In this document: piece after piece, positions 4,978-5,347 of the stretch | Layout: each line of letters opens with the position of its first letter | How positions within the stretch are numbered: position 1 is the stretch's first letter | DNA from: an uncultured bacterium | GTDB lineage: Bacteria; Desulfobacterota; Binatia; HRBIN30 | Direction of reading: 5' to 3' | NCBI GenBank assembly: GCA_937975525.1 | Contig: CALJUJ010000558.1 | Coordinates: forward strand, 1 to 5,347 | Length of the DNA stretch: 5,347 nt | The notes under the pieces: model-generated | The model's database searches: none | What the model was told of the DNA's origin: nothing | Seen by the model: the letters and a program-made list of their open reading frames with translations, nothing else | Translations under genes and position numbers: made by a program

Positions 4978-5347
4978 TGCTGCACGTGTACCTTCTGCAG
5001 AGTGCCGTTCGGCAGCTTGATGTCAATGGTAGGTCCACCGGACTTCGATCCTGTCCGCAGGCCTACGGTCGTACCATCAGGCAGCTTGACCAGCCGGCCT
5101 GGATACGTGCTGCCCTCGACTGTCTTTCCGCCGGAGCTCAGCCGGCCAAACAAGCCATTCAGTTCATCGGCGGAATCGACAACCTGGACGCCAGAGCTGC
5201 GCCCAGCCCGGAGCCCCTTGAGAGCATCGCCGACACTGCCTGCCCCCCTTGCGGCCCTGACGGCTGTGTCAACCCTACCATCGAAGCGCACAAGACAGTC
5301 TCTGGCGCGCTCGAGGACACCCGGCCTCGGGAAGAACGGAGCCACCG
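4974..5347 (-). CDS. Polymorphic toxin C-terminal domain, BECR-RNase-like (partial)
   Basis: At least 123 aa; the frame is open to the window edge, so the N-terminus is missing and the GTG at 5345 need not be the true start. A variable region rich in Ala/Gly/Arg (to about residue 52) precedes a compact domain: VVDSADELNGLFGRLSSGG, then EGSTYPGRLVKLPDGTTVGL, RTGSKSGGPTIDIKLPNG, and KVHVQQ at the end. The LPDGTxVxLRxxSKSGGPTIDI signature is one I associate with toxin tips of the BECR fold (barnase/EndoU/colicin E5-D/RelE-like RNases) on Rhs-type carriers. RNase activity is inferred from this and is not shown here. The overlap with the next gene supports a toxin/immunity pair. Whether the missing part is a large carrier or only a short signal-peptide leader, as in the downstream units, cannot be seen here. 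Confidence 0.75.
   Translation of the reverse strand, partial: VAPFFPRPGVLERARDCLVRFDGRVDTAVRAARGAGSVGDALKGLRAGRSSGVQVVDSADELNGLFGRLSSGGKTVEGSTYPGRLVKLPDGTTVGLRTGSKSGGPTIDIKLPNGTLQKVHVQQ

Noticed and set aside
1..5347. CRISPR array, tRNA or rRNA genes
   Set aside because: No regularly spaced direct repeats, no tRNA cloverleaf-like sequence and no rRNA-like conserved blocks were seen on either strand.

Overview
The window is very GC-rich with strong G/C third-position bias in its genes. It carries an actinobacterial-type Fic protein, a single-ORF integrase-core transposase and actinobacterial-looking polymorphic toxin cassettes, so a high-GC Actinomycetota genome (possibly Thermoleophilia-like) is the best inference. 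No taxonomic marker is present, so this is not proven. The content is accessory: toxins, immunity proteins, insertion sequences and gene remnants.

Left half, + strand. A complete class II Fic AMPylase (98-1261) is preceded by a cluster of inverted repeats (46-91). About 2 nt after its stop codon begins an insertion sequence (about 1263-2555) whose transposase (1341-2405) keeps its DDE residues. After the IS comes a fragment of an AbiEii-type nucleotidyltransferase toxin (about 2556-2757), cut at its 5' side by that IS and at its 3' side by a 5'-truncated second IS of the same family (about 2755-3205). The two IS copies share about 86% of residues over the common 95, so they are diverged relatives and not a recent duplication.

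Right half, - strand, read right to left. A polymorphic toxin C-terminus (4974 to beyond 5347) is followed by its putative immunity gene (4606-4977), then a small secreted colicin D-like tRNase (4127-4609), then its putative immunity gene (3897-4130), then a third signal-peptide gene that looks frameshifted (3598-3904), then a small three-helix membrane protein (3208-3585) ending at the edge of the truncated IS. The junctions are ATGA, TTGA, ATGA and an 8-nt overlap, so the first five genes form one translationally coupled toxin/immunity array. The second and third units share a similar leader: 34 of 42 nt are identical around the signal-peptide cleavage region. This suggests that the units were built by duplicating a secretion leader and exchanging the toxin tip.

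The array is the most interesting part of the window. Tandem toxin-immunity cassettes are usually found behind a large Rhs/CdiA-type carrier. Here at least one downstream toxin has its own signal peptide and initiates at the stop codon of the previous immunity gene, so it reads as a free-standing small exported tRNase and not as a silent orphan tip.
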